Part shown: positions 1 through 6,603 of the stretch, in pieces
Layout of the letters: every line of letters starts with the position of its first letter
How positions within the stretch are numbered: the first letter of the stretch is position 1
IMG/VR virus record: IMGVR_UViG_3300048672_000242
Span: 1 to 30,426 of that record
DNA length: 30,426 nt
DNA from: a virus
Direction: 5' to 3' (one strand)
The notes under the pieces: model-generated
Databases searched by the model: none
What the model saw: the letters and a program-made list of their open reading frames with translations, nothing else
Told to the model about the DNA's origin: nothing
Made by a program: the position numbers and the translations under genes

Positions 1-80
1 GCCCCACCCTGAAAGAGATTCCTTACTACCGGGGAGGGGTATCCCCCTGCACCCCCTGCCATTCGCGTCTGCTGCCCCAT
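1..80 (-). CDS. possible 5' end of a truncated small gene
   Basis: An ATG at 80-78 on the minus strand opens 26 codons without a stop to the window edge. The visible peptide is Gly-rich, starting MGQQTRMAGGAGGYPSP. It lies downstream of the leftward operon, 71 bases after the previous stop. No family can be recognised from so few residues, and the G-rich sequence could be chance. A competing 15-codon ORF lies at about 141-94. Low confidence that this is a gene. Confidence 0.25.
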   Translation of the reverse strand, partial: MGQQTRMAGGAGGYPSPVVRNLFQGG

Positions 81-151
81 GCAGCCCGCTTTAGCCTCTA
101 AACACCCCGAAGTAGCGGAACCTGGCTGCGTGGCGCATATGCGAATCCCGG

Positions 152-520
152 TCATCCTACCCTCCGGGATAGCGGGCTGCCCTTAGACCCTGAAGCCCTG
201 GGCCTGGTCCACCCGTGAAACTCCAGCAGCATGACCACGTCTCCGACAGCCCACTGAATGGCCAGCTCCCTGTCCTTACCTTGAGTCACTATGATAGAGT
301 AGTAGAGCTTGGCCCTTTCCCTTATCAACTTCTGAAGAATAACAGCGCGGACGTGTGCTCCACTGCTAGACCGCTCGAAGATGAAGTCCCACGCGAGTGA
401 TACTTGTGGCGGGCTGGGCTTATACCGGCGAAGGGGGATAGACATCTGCCCATACCACTGCTTCAGGATTATCCGGTCCAAGGGGGAGACGGGTTTAAGG
501 GGATTAGGATTGGTAGCCAT
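152..520 (-). CDS. hypothetical phage protein, 122 aa
   Basis: The ORF runs from ATG at 520 to TGA at 154-152. The protein is basic. It begins with a Pro-rich segment (MATNPNPLKPVSPLD), then a central region rich in Arg, Leu and aromatic residues, with a helical stretch (RAVILQKLIRERAKLYYS). No catalytic motif or membrane segment is visible. It is the first gene after the iteron-like array at 589-677 and reads in the same direction as the upstream operon. Length and position fit the many small accessory proteins at the ends of phage early operons, but I do not recognise the family. Confidence 0.6.
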   Translation of the reverse strand: MATNPNPLKPVSPLDRIILKQWYGQMSIPLRRYKPSPPQVSLAWDFIFERSSSGAHVRAVILQKLIRERAKLYYSIIVTQGKDRELAIQWAVGDVVMLLEFHGWTRPRASGSKGSPLSRRVG

Positions 521-588
521 ATACCATTGTTATTCTATGCGCACCTCAGGAATGTGAGCGACAGCGAACATTCCCTATACCTCTTATT

Positions 589-679
589 GCTCGCAGGTCC
601 GCTCGCAGTCCGCTCGCAGGGTAGCTCGCAGAAACTGCCAGCCTACCTGCGAGCTGCAGTGCGAGGGTAGCTCGCAGGT
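589..679. repeat. iteron-like array of GCTCGCAG repeats with hairpin
   Basis: The octamer GCTCGCAG occurs in direct orientation at 589-596, 601-608, 612-619, 624-631 and 670-677. One inverted copy lies at 647-654 and a degenerate inverted copy near 660-665. The first four are spaced 12, 11 and 12 bp, about one helical turn, so they present on one DNA face. An 11-bp perfect inverted repeat (645-655 with 669-679, 13-nt loop) lies directly after the DUF1376 stop. Helically phased iterons next to a replication-type gene suggest an origin or protein-binding site. The hairpin could instead end the transcript, but no T-run follows. Confidence 0.65.
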
Positions 680-1102
680 CTAGTCCCGGGTTGGAGGTTT
701 ATTTCCATATCTTTTATTCGCGGTTGCCCTAGCCAGCCTACTCCGTTCGCCTTTCGACACTCCGTTCCATCTGGCCTTTCCGCCGTTCACGGCGGCTTCA
801 TACTTGCTTTTGGAAATCGCCCATTCCTCATCCGCTCGCTTCTGTGTCCATAGACCGTCCTCGTTTTGGCAGAAGTATTTGTTGTTATCAAACAAGATGG
901 AGCGGATGGCCGGCCATTCATCCTTGTCCCTCCTCGCTATCCGCCTGAGCGTATCGTCGTCATCCTCCATCCCCTTACAGTGGTTGTGATTCCAGTAATA
1001 CCATAGAAGCCGGATATAAGAAACCACCACCTTGTCTGACCTTCCCTCCATCGCGGAAAAAAAGTCATTCCCGTAAAGGGGCATGTAGGATGATGGGTTC
1101 AT
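680..1102 (-). CDS. DUF1376-type phage replication-associated protein
   Basis: A 140-aa protein from ATG 1102. It shows the DUF1376 pattern: an N-terminal 'MPLYGNDFFSAM' block, a helix with 'YIRLLWYYWNHN', an acidic 'MEDDDDTLRRIARRDKDEW' segment, then 'GLWTQKRADEEW' followed by a basic tail (NGGKARWNG). DUF1376 proteins occur in phage and prophage replication modules and resemble initiator/helicase-loader N-termini. The exact biochemistry is not settled. The nearby iteron array at 589-677 fits a DNA-binding role in initiation, which is inference. The basic, Gly/Lys/Arg-rich C-terminus suggests nucleic-acid contact. Confidence 0.75.
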   Translation of the reverse strand: MNPSSYMPLYGNDFFSAMEGRSDKVVVSYIRLLWYYWNHNHCKGMEDDDDTLRRIARRDKDEWPAIRSILFDNNKYFCQNEDGLWTQKRADEEWAISKSKYEAAVNGGKARWNGVSKGERSRLARATANKRYGNKPPTRD

Positions 1103-1139
1103 CTAGTGTTTGGTTAGTTCGTCCGTGGTGTTGGTGTGT

Positions 1140-1343
1140 TCATTTCGGATTCCTTTCCAAGAGTTTGTTGGCTGCGGCGGTGATGGCTGCTTCGATTGAA
1201 CGTGTGTTCACTTTCATCTTCGTTTCACGTTCGTGTTTAACAATCCTCGCCGCTTCCATCATGGCGTCATGTTGGATTTCCCGGATGGATTCCAAGCTTG
1301 TTTCTCCGGCTAATTCTTTCTGCCATTCTTCTGCTATTTTCAT
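1140..1343 (-). CDS. small helical hypothetical protein, 67 aa
   Basis: I chose the ATG at 1343-1341, which overlaps the stop of the upstream gene as ATGA and has GGAGGG about 10 nt upstream. An in-frame start six codons earlier would overlap more and is less likely. The protein (MKIAEEWQKELAGETSLESI...) is highly charged and predicted all-helical, with Met-rich 'HDAMMEAARIV' and a C-terminal 'AAITAAANKLLERN'. No cysteines, membrane segment or catalytic motif. Coupled translation with the 90-aa gene suggests they act together. Function unknown. Confidence 0.6.
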   Translation of the reverse strand: MKIAEEWQKELAGETSLESIREIQHDAMMEAARIVKHERETKMKVNTRSIEAAITAAANKLLERNPK

Positions 1344-1612
1344 AGTATTTTTACCCTCCACAGTTTTTTATCGAATGTTTTCCTGACACTTTCCAGGGCT
1401 TCCTCCGGGCTTTCCGCATAAAGCGGGCCGTGCACAAACCCATCTTCCAGCACGTCTTTCGGGATTACCAGCGCGCTGTATTTCTTCAGAGCTTTTCCCT
1501 CCGGTGTTAGAACATAGATGCTCCGGCACCGTTCGCATAGCTTGTGGCCATATAGCGGTATCGCTCCACAACCGTCAATGGCACACCGGATACCCCGGAC
1601 GGGTAGTTTCAT
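1340..1612 (-). CDS. small Cys-rich (probable zinc-binding) protein, 90 aa
   Basis: Starts at ATG 1612 after a purine-rich leader (GGGAAAAGGT). The N-terminal third has 'CAIDGCGAIPLYGHKLCERC', four cysteines plus a His in CxxxxC...CxxC spacing, which looks like a small zinc knuckle. The rest contains 'ESPEEALESVRKTF' and is probably helical. It overlaps the next gene by four bases. Similar one-knuckle proteins are common in phage early operons, but I cannot assign a function. Confidence 0.6.
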   Translation of the reverse strand: MKLPVRGIRCAIDGCGAIPLYGHKLCERCRSIYVLTPEGKALKKYSALVIPKDVLEDGFVHGPLYAESPEEALESVRKTFDKKLWRVKIL

Positions 1613-1663
1613 ACCTTTTCCCTTCGCGGTGGCCCCAGTGACCGCCTGCGAGGCTCTGTGGGG

Positions 1664-2515
1664 CTAATAATCTTTAGGGACGGCAGTATCCCAGTCGATT
1701 CTGTGGTGTAGTCTCCGGTTCGTCCGTCCCATGACTTCTATCGTGACACAGTTAGGTGAGCATAGGATTGTGTAGAAACTCTTCACGTAGGTTCCGCCGT
1801 CCAAATATATCTCCGTCATCCCGCCCTTCGCCTTCTGCGTTATCGTCTGGTCGAGCTGGACATGCGGAAGGGTGAAGAATACGTTCCCTTGTGACTGAAG
1901 CCGCGTGTAAGTATTGACATCCTCATTTATCCTCCCGGAGAATTGGAACCTGCGCTCCGTGGAGCAGAAGAAGCTGTTCATAGCTTTACGCTTGGGCGGG
2001 TTTCCGAACTGCGCTCCACCACCGAACCAATCCCCGCCCTGCGAGAAAGCGATACTGGCCACCGGGATAGACTTGTAGAATTCCAACGTGGCGTAAATCA
2101 TGTCGCCCATCGTCCTCCGGATATACGGACAAGTGGACGGGTGCTCGAACTTGTCGTTCATCCGATACTTGAAATATGGATAATCATCGTCCAGCTCCAG
2201 GAAGTAGGTGTAACCTAGACGTTGCGCAATATCGAAGCAAGCGTTGCGAGCGTAGAGAATGGCGCGGCGGTCATCGAAGTTGTCAAACTCGTCCACCTGT
2301 TCCGCTACCGCAGCCTTGTCGAACATCTCCACGTTTTCCTGGCCGAACCGTTTCGCATACTTGTATGCCGTCTTGTCCTCGTTGTCGATTACAAGGTGAA
2401 TCGGCCCATCGTATCCATTATCCCGGAGCGTATCGTATGTCAGGACGGAATCCGGCCCGCCGTGCGTAAGGATGAAGACGCAGAAGTCAGGGTGTCTTTC
2501 CGTGTTCGTTTTCAT
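1664..2515 (-). CDS. TET-associated-type glycosyltransferase (TAGT-like)
   Basis: The 283-aa protein has a GT-A-like pattern. The N-terminal 'FCVFILTHGGPDSVLTYDTL' is followed by 'HLVIDNEDKTAYKYAKRFG', then 'DRRAILYARNACFDIAQ', and the metal-binding acidic motif 'FLELDDDY' at residues 105-112. A later 'RINEDVNTYTR' block follows (residue numbers from the ATG at 2515). This order is what I know from TET/JBP-associated phage glycosyltransferases, which add sugars to oxidised methyl-pyrimidines in phage DNA. No TET/JBP dioxygenase is visible in this window, so the acceptor is uncertain. A DNA methyltransferase lies about 1.7 kb upstream in the same operon. The start at 2515 overlaps the upstream gene by 29 bases; an in-frame ATC/ATG-region start at 2527 would add four residues. 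The family call is from memory of its motifs. Confidence 0.75.
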   Translation of the reverse strand: MKTNTERHPDFCVFILTHGGPDSVLTYDTLRDNGYDGPIHLVIDNEDKTAYKYAKRFGQENVEMFDKAAVAEQVDEFDNFDDRRAILYARNACFDIAQRLGYTYFLELDDDYPYFKYRMNDKFEHPSTCPYIRRTMGDMIYATLEFYKSIPVASIAFSQGGDWFGGGAQFGNPPKRKAMNSFFCSTERRFQFSGRINEDVNTYTRLQSQGNVFFTLPHVQLDQTITQKAKGGMTEIYLDGGTYVKSFYTILCSPNCVTIEVMGRTNRRLHHRIDWDTAVPKDY

Positions 2516-2945
2516 ATATCTGCGCAATCTCTTTCGTGAACTTTACGTAGCCTTCCTTGATAGCGTCTTCAAAGTCGATAATCACAAGCGCGGATTTCTC
2601 CATGAGTCGCTTCATCTCTGGAGTCGCGTGGGCGTAGTAGTTGGCGATGCGACCGTAGTAGAATACGTCGTGACGTCCCGCTGCAGTAATTAGGAATGCC
2701 TTTTCTTCCGGAGATAGCCCGCTGGATTTAATCTCTTTGATTAACTTCTTGGCCTTGGACATATCGACCAACTCAATCAGGTGCGGCTTCTTTCCTTTCG
2801 GCACATATATCGGCGTTGGAATCTTCAGCGTGTAATCGGATTCCAGCTTGTCGTCCTCACCAAACATATTCTCCTGCTTCGCGAATGCACGTTCACGCAG
2901 AGGTTCGCGCCTGGGTAGTGGCCGGCGTGGTAGCGGTTTTCCCAT
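2487..2945 (-). CDS. conserved hypothetical phage protein, 152 aa
   Basis: The N-terminus is extremely basic and Pro/Arg-rich (MGKPLPRRPLPRREPLRER), followed by an acidic linker. The folded part begins near residue 40 with 'IPTPIYVPKGKKPHLIELVD', then 'SPEEKAFLITAAGRH', 'RIANYYAHATPEMKRLMEKSA' and 'LVIIDFEDAIKEGYV'. I have the impression that this RH...YYAHA...LMEKSALVIID pattern recurs in phage early regions, often near replication genes, but no biochemical function is known to me. It follows the primase-like gene by one base and overlaps the glycosyltransferase start, so it is an operon member. Confidence 0.65.
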   Translation of the reverse strand: MGKPLPRRPLPRREPLRERAFAKQENMFGEDDKLESDYTLKIPTPIYVPKGKKPHLIELVDMSKAKKLIKEIKSSGLSPEEKAFLITAAGRHDVFYYGRIANYYAHATPEMKRLMEKSALVIIDFEDAIKEGYVKFTKEIAQIYENEHGKTP

Positions 2946-2946
2946 G

Positions 2947-3786
2947 TTATTTCTTACTCCAAATCTGATTCCGCATCGCAGACTCTATCAGCGCTTTGCT
3001 TCCTCCCGCCCGGACAAATGCGCGCATGTCCTTGTATCCGCCGGGAGGTTTCAGGATTATGGAGTTGAGTTTCAACTCCGCTTTAAGCCTTCTCGCTCCC
3101 ACGATTCCAGGTCTTGCTTGTATCCCTCCGGGAAGATTCTTGATTTCATCTTCGTCCGACACCACCACAGCGTTGTAAATCTTCAACCGCTTCAGCGCGG
3201 CCTTGATAAACTCGTTGCCAGATGAACACGTTGGCCGACCAATGGTGTAGAATCCCAACGAGAGCAGTGCGGCGGTGTCCGTCGGTCCTTCCGGAAGGAA
3301 TGCGCAAAAAGTTACCTGTAGGTAACTTTTTGGAAGGAAGATTCCCTGCCTGCTTCCGGTCACGGCCCACTTCTTTCCTTCATCACTCCGCAACCGGATT
3401 CCAATTATGTTCCCGTCTCCGTCACTCATCGGCCACGCCCACGCCTTATACTCCGGAGCGTAGCACGCCCCCAGTGCTATCAATGCTTCCACGAGGACTC
3501 CCAGCCGGTTCGCGTAGGCTTGGAGTTGTATGAGGCTTGTGGTTGCAACCCACGGGGCTAAAAGTGCGGGAGCGTTAATCGAATCCGGAGCCTTCCGGGA
3601 TGGCGGGACGTAAGTTGGACGTGGGATGTTGGATTCATAGAAGTGATACCACCCACCTTTCGGATTCGAGTGCGCACTTTCCACCCGCTGGCATAACATC
3701 GCCCTGTCACCGTAAGTGCACCAGTCTGTGCGTCCGCAGACTGGACAAGGATTCGCCTTTGAAACATGTCTCCAGATTCTGCTCAT
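2947..3786 (-). CDS. Toprim primase-like protein with N-terminal zinc finger
   Basis: 279 aa. An N-terminal zinc-binding site is visible: C14, C17, C23, C32. The C-terminal half has Toprim signatures: 'LPEGPTDTAA' with the catalytic Glu at about 166, and 'VVVSDEDE' at about 207-214 with the DxD acidic pair. Toprim primases make RNA primers. The compact zinc-finger plus Toprim layout without a helicase matches phage or plasmid primase-like proteins, and separate helicases are encoded nearby. The start ATG overlaps the upstream stop (ATGA). Residues 153-160 (KSYLQVTF) are encoded by a palindromic repeat (3306-3331) just before the Toprim core, an unusual in-frame element. Confidence 0.8.
   Translation of the reverse strand: MSRIWRHVSKANPCPVCGRTDWCTYGDRAMLCQRVESAHSNPKGGWYHFYESNIPRPTYVPPSRKAPDSINAPALLAPWVATTSLIQLQAYANRLGVLVEALIALGACYAPEYKAWAWPMSDGDGNIIGIRLRSDEGKKWAVTGSRQGIFLPKSYLQVTFCAFLPEGPTDTAALLSLGFYTIGRPTCSSGNEFIKAALKRLKIYNAVVVSDEDEIKNLPGGIQARPGIVGARRLKAELKLNSIILKPPGGYKDMRAFVRAGGSKALIESAMRNQIWSKK
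3306..3331. repeat. dispersed palindrome, copy 1 (intragenic)
   Basis: A perfect 12-bp inverted repeat: AAAAAGTTACCT, a 2-base centre (GT), then AGGTAACTTTTT. It lies in frame inside the primase-like gene. Related copies occur at 18285-18300 and 26911-26926. Confidence 0.8.
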
Positions 3787-3953
3787 TGATTCTCCAATTG
3801 TTCACCGTTAAATATGTGAAGCAGTCCTAACTCTTCAAGTTCAACTACATACCTGACTTCGTTCTTAGTAGTAAGAAACACTGAAACCACCACGCCTGGA
3901 AAACTGTAGCCTTTCGGCTTGTAGACTTTGTCTCCAACTTTGAATTTAATCAT
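3783..3953 (-). CDS. small KOW/SH3-like protein, 56 aa
   Basis: A 56-codon gene shorter than usual ORF cut-offs. It is supported by four-base ATGA overlaps at both ends: its ATG (3953) with the stop of the 80-aa gene and its TGA (3785-3783) with the start of the primase gene. The peptide starts 'MIKFKVGDKVYKPKGYSFPG', continues with V-rich strands (VVVSVFLTT, EVRYVVELEELG) and ends near 'LLHIFNGEQLENQ'. The pattern 'VGDKV.KPKGY.FPG.V...RYVVE...LLHIFN..QL' is, as I recall, common in phages and looks like a small beta-barrel (KOW/SH3-like) fold. No function is known to me. Confidence 0.8.
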   Translation of the reverse strand: MIKFKVGDKVYKPKGYSFPGVVVSVFLTTKNEVRYVVELEELGLLHIFNGEQLENQ

Positions 3954-4192
3954 CGCCTTTTGCTCTTTTTCTCTAATGTTATCAATACACCGCGTGGAAT
4001 TTTTTCCACTTCCACATCACACCTGAGCACCGTGGCTTCCCATACCTTTACAATCTTCGCTCCCACCCCAACGTTGTCTCCCACCCACGCTTCCATTTCT
4101 TCGCGGGACTCGAAAGATGGATTCGCTTGAAACCTCCAAAGGTTCGGACTCTCCCGCTTGGGCGGAGCGGACTTTCGCGTAGGAGGTTTCAT
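3950..4192 (-). CDS. hypothetical protein, 80 aa
   Basis: ATG at 4192, ten bases after the methyltransferase stop; the TGA overlaps the start of the 56-aa gene. The N-terminus is basic and Pro-rich (MKPPTRKSAPPKRESPN). The remainder alternates strand and helix (NLWRFQANPSFESREEMEAW, then KIVKVWEATVLRCDVEVEK) and ends with a basic KKSKRR tail. There is one Cys and no catalytic motif. I do not recognise the family. Its place in a tightly overlapping run argues that it is translated. Confidence 0.6.
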   Translation of the reverse strand: MKPPTRKSAPPKRESPNLWRFQANPSFESREEMEAWVGDNVGVGAKIVKVWEATVLRCDVEVEKIPRGVLITLEKKSKRR

Positions 4193-4202
4193 TAGCCTGG
4201 CT

Positions 4203-5189
4203 TTAGAGTTTTAGGGTTTGTTCGTGAGCATATTCCGCGCTCTTGGCAAGGCTCTTAATTGCCTGCCGATAATAGGTAGCTTTTAATTCAGAACCCACCC
4301 CCAGTCGGCCATTGATTACCGCACCAAACACCTCGCTACCTACGCCCATAAATGGCGTAAAAACAGTCTCACCCTCGTTCGACCAAAGAATCACCGCTCG
4401 CTCAATTACATCTAACTGAAGTGGATGGCAGTGCTTCTCATCGTCAACATCCCGGCTTTCTTCGTAGGGTAGCACGTTATCAATCCGGATATCATCCCAG
4501 AACGATGACGCGTATTGCCGCCAAATCCAATGACTAAAACGATTCTCGGTCTGCTTACCCTTGTGCCCCTTAAATTCCTGCAACTCATGTGGCATAATAC
4601 GCTCACCAGCGTAGCGATGAAGTCCTGTCGGATGCGCGACCGGGATTTGATTCTCGCCTTTCTTGCGGAACATGAGTAGCTGGTCAGCACCGGCTACGTC
4701 GCAGAGGGTTGAATCTTCGCAAAGCTGTTGGTGGGCCAGTCCCTTCGCCATCGTGCGAAGCCGGACACCTAGCGGCTCTTTCCAAATCATGCGCCGTCCA
4801 CAAAAGATAAATCCGCACTTCTCGTGAAGCCGGATAATATCGCCGGGGAAATCAATCAATCCTGAGCCAGCGTTCGCGGCGACTCCCATCTTTGCAGTCG
4901 GTCCATTCCCGGTTCCGGCAACGTCCATACAATGAACGGCGGAAATTCGCCCCGGCATTGTGATACGGAACAACTCGCGAACGCAAAAACCGTAGTTCTC
5001 CATGAACTGTTGGTAGCTACTATTGTTGCTCATGTCGCGTGGGTCGGATGAGTAGTTGTAAAGTCCAGCAAACGGCGGTGAATAGACACTCATTCCAATC
5101 TTATCGTTGGGAAGCTTGCGCATCACCTCAACGCAATCGCCATTGTATAGCGCGTATCGGTCTGTAATTTTTTGTGGGATTAAAGCCAT
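4203..5189 (-). CDS. site-specific DNA methyltransferase (amino-MTase, beta-class layout)
   Basis: 328 aa. Catalytic motif IV is 'SPPF' at residues 37-40 (MSVYSPPFAG), the signature of N6-adenine or N4-cytosine methyltransferases; SPP(Y/F) is more often N4-cytosine. The AdoMet-binding motif I comes later, as 'FTPFMGVGSEVFGA' at about 277-290, so the order is IV - target recognition - I, typical of beta-class enzymes. 'HPLQLDVIERAVILWS' (255-270) precedes it. No restriction endonuclease gene is adjacent, so this is probably an orphan phage methylase protecting or modifying phage DNA. It overlaps the SNF2-like helicase gene by ten bases, a pairing I recall from other phages. Confidence 0.88.
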   Translation of the reverse strand: MALIPQKITDRYALYNGDCVEVMRKLPNDKIGMSVYSPPFAGLYNYSSDPRDMSNNSSYQQFMENYGFCVRELFRITMPGRISAVHCMDVAGTGNGPTAKMGVAANAGSGLIDFPGDIIRLHEKCGFIFCGRRMIWKEPLGVRLRTMAKGLAHQQLCEDSTLCDVAGADQLLMFRKKGENQIPVAHPTGLHRYAGERIMPHELQEFKGHKGKQTENRFSHWIWRQYASSFWDDIRIDNVLPYEESRDVDDEKHCHPLQLDVIERAVILWSNEGETVFTPFMGVGSEVFGAVINGRLGVGSELKATYYRQAIKSLAKSAEYAHEQTLKL

Positions 5190-6601
5190 GATGGTATAGT
5201 AAGTTGAGTATGGTTGTTGGTTTTCTTTTCTATCTTCAGTTCGTTATTAATGAGTGCGACCAGCTTTGAAAACATAACTTCCGCTGCGGCGGCTTTCCGG
5301 TTAAGGTTTTTAAGCACGCCCTGCTCACCCTCGCTCGCAATCACATCTACACGCACCGGATACCTTTGCCCAAACCTCCAAGAGCGGCGAACGCATTGGT
5401 AGTATTGCTCAAACGAGTGCGACGGGAAAAATGTCTGGTGGGCGCAGTGTTGCCAGTTAAGTCCATAACCGGCTATGATTCCCTTGCTGACAATGACGCG
5501 AATCTTTCCAGCGGAAAATGCTTCAAAGGTTTCCTCTTTGAACTCATCTGAGTCACCACCGTCAACCTCAACCGAATCAGGTATCAGTTTTTCAAGTAGA
5601 TGACCCTCGTCGTTTAAGTGGCACCAAGCGATAGCTGGCTTCTTGGTTTTGTTAATTAGGTCTGCCGCCATGCCGCATCTCTCATCTAATGTGCGCCGAC
5701 GTTCAGCGCGCTGCTCTTGCAATCCAACGGCGGGAAGGTCGAACAAGTAGCCATCGTTGCGCGTGCTTGCCTTGACGATATGCTCCGCCGTTTCCAGCTT
5801 GGGCAAAATATATCCTTCGTCTGAAAACCCCAAGTCCGACGGTTTCCGAACCGCCCGTGCCCAACTGCAAACCCAGCGCCAGAAGTCGTGCTCGGCATGG
5901 CCCCGGAAACGCCACTTGGCGGTGTCTTGCTTTGCTCGCCAGTTTGATCCCTTGTCCCTATAGACTGACGGGTGCAACGAGTTCTGTGCGTTCTTAAAAA
6001 AGCGCGCCAGCATGTCCATGTAACCGAGTTCGCCAAGGGCTTCTGAGGATGTTCCTAGTTCGATGTAGTCGTTCGGAGCGGCAGTCGCGGTGTAGAGCGA
6101 ACGGTATTGGATCTTCCGCATGAACTCCGTGATTTCGCTTTTAATCGCTCCGTCGAAATTCTTCAAGATGCTGGATTCATCGCACGCCACGCCGCCAAAT
6201 TGCTTCCAATCAAATTTCCCAAGTTGCTGGTAGTTGGTGACGACGATTTTGGAATTGATCGAACCGTCCCTCGATTGCTTTGCCTCAATGCCAAACTTAG
6301 TAGCTTCACGGACGGTCTGTGGGCCAACTGCTAGTGGGGTAAGGATTAACACCGGCTTGTTGGTTTTCTCAACGACGTTCTGTGCCCAACAAAGCTGCAT
6401 CGGTGTTTTACCCAGACCGCAATCCGCCATCGTCGCAGTGCGACCTTTGCGGATAGTCCAATCCACAAGTGCTGCCTGAAAAGGAAATAACCAGTCAGGT
6501 AGGAACGTAGGCTTAAACCCAGTCATTCCATTAAGTTGAGACTTACCCTCAACGAAACTCTCATAGGTTTGAATCGGTCGCGATGGAACTTTGAATTTCA
6601 T
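5180..6601 (-). CDS. SNF2-like SF2 helicase/translocase
   Basis: About 473 aa from ATG 6601; a TTG two codons upstream is possible but weaker. Motif I is 'MADCGLGKTPMQ', motif Ia 'PVLILTPLAVGPQ', motif II 'CDESSILKNF' (a DES(S) form of DEAD/DEAH), motif III 'YTATAAPND'. The C-terminal lobe has 'IIAGYGLNWQHC' and motif VI 'QYYQCVRRSWRFGQ'. This is the arrangement of SNF2-family dsDNA translocases. In phages such proteins accompany methyltransferases and primase-like genes and are presumed to act in replication or recombination. A second SF2 helicase lies immediately upstream. Only the ATPase core is present, with no added nuclease domain. Confidence 0.88.
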   Translation of the reverse strand: MKFKVPSRPIQTYESFVEGKSQLNGMTGFKPTFLPDWLFPFQAALVDWTIRKGRTATMADCGLGKTPMQLCWAQNVVEKTNKPVLILTPLAVGPQTVREATKFGIEAKQSRDGSINSKIVVTNYQQLGKFDWKQFGGVACDESSILKNFDGAIKSEITEFMRKIQYRSLYTATAAPNDYIELGTSSEALGELGYMDMLARFFKNAQNSLHPSVYRDKGSNWRAKQDTAKWRFRGHAEHDFWRWVCSWARAVRKPSDLGFSDEGYILPKLETAEHIVKASTRNDGYLFDLPAVGLQEQRAERRRTLDERCGMAADLINKTKKPAIAWCHLNDEGHLLEKLIPDSVEVDGGDSDEFKEETFEAFSAGKIRVIVSKGIIAGYGLNWQHCAHQTFFPSHSFEQYYQCVRRSWRFGQRYPVRVDVIASEGEQGVLKNLNRKAAAAEVMFSKLVALINNELKIEKKTNNHTQLTIPSWL

Positions 6602-6603
6602 AA

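Noticed and set aside
589-679. CRISPR array
   Set aside because: The repeats are only 8 bp with 3-4 bp spacers, and one copy is inverted; this is an iteron/operator-like array.
1642-1651. CCTGCGAGGC as an extra iteron near the glycosyltransferase stop
   Set aside because: Single imperfect match (GCGAG core only), not phased with the array; likely chance.
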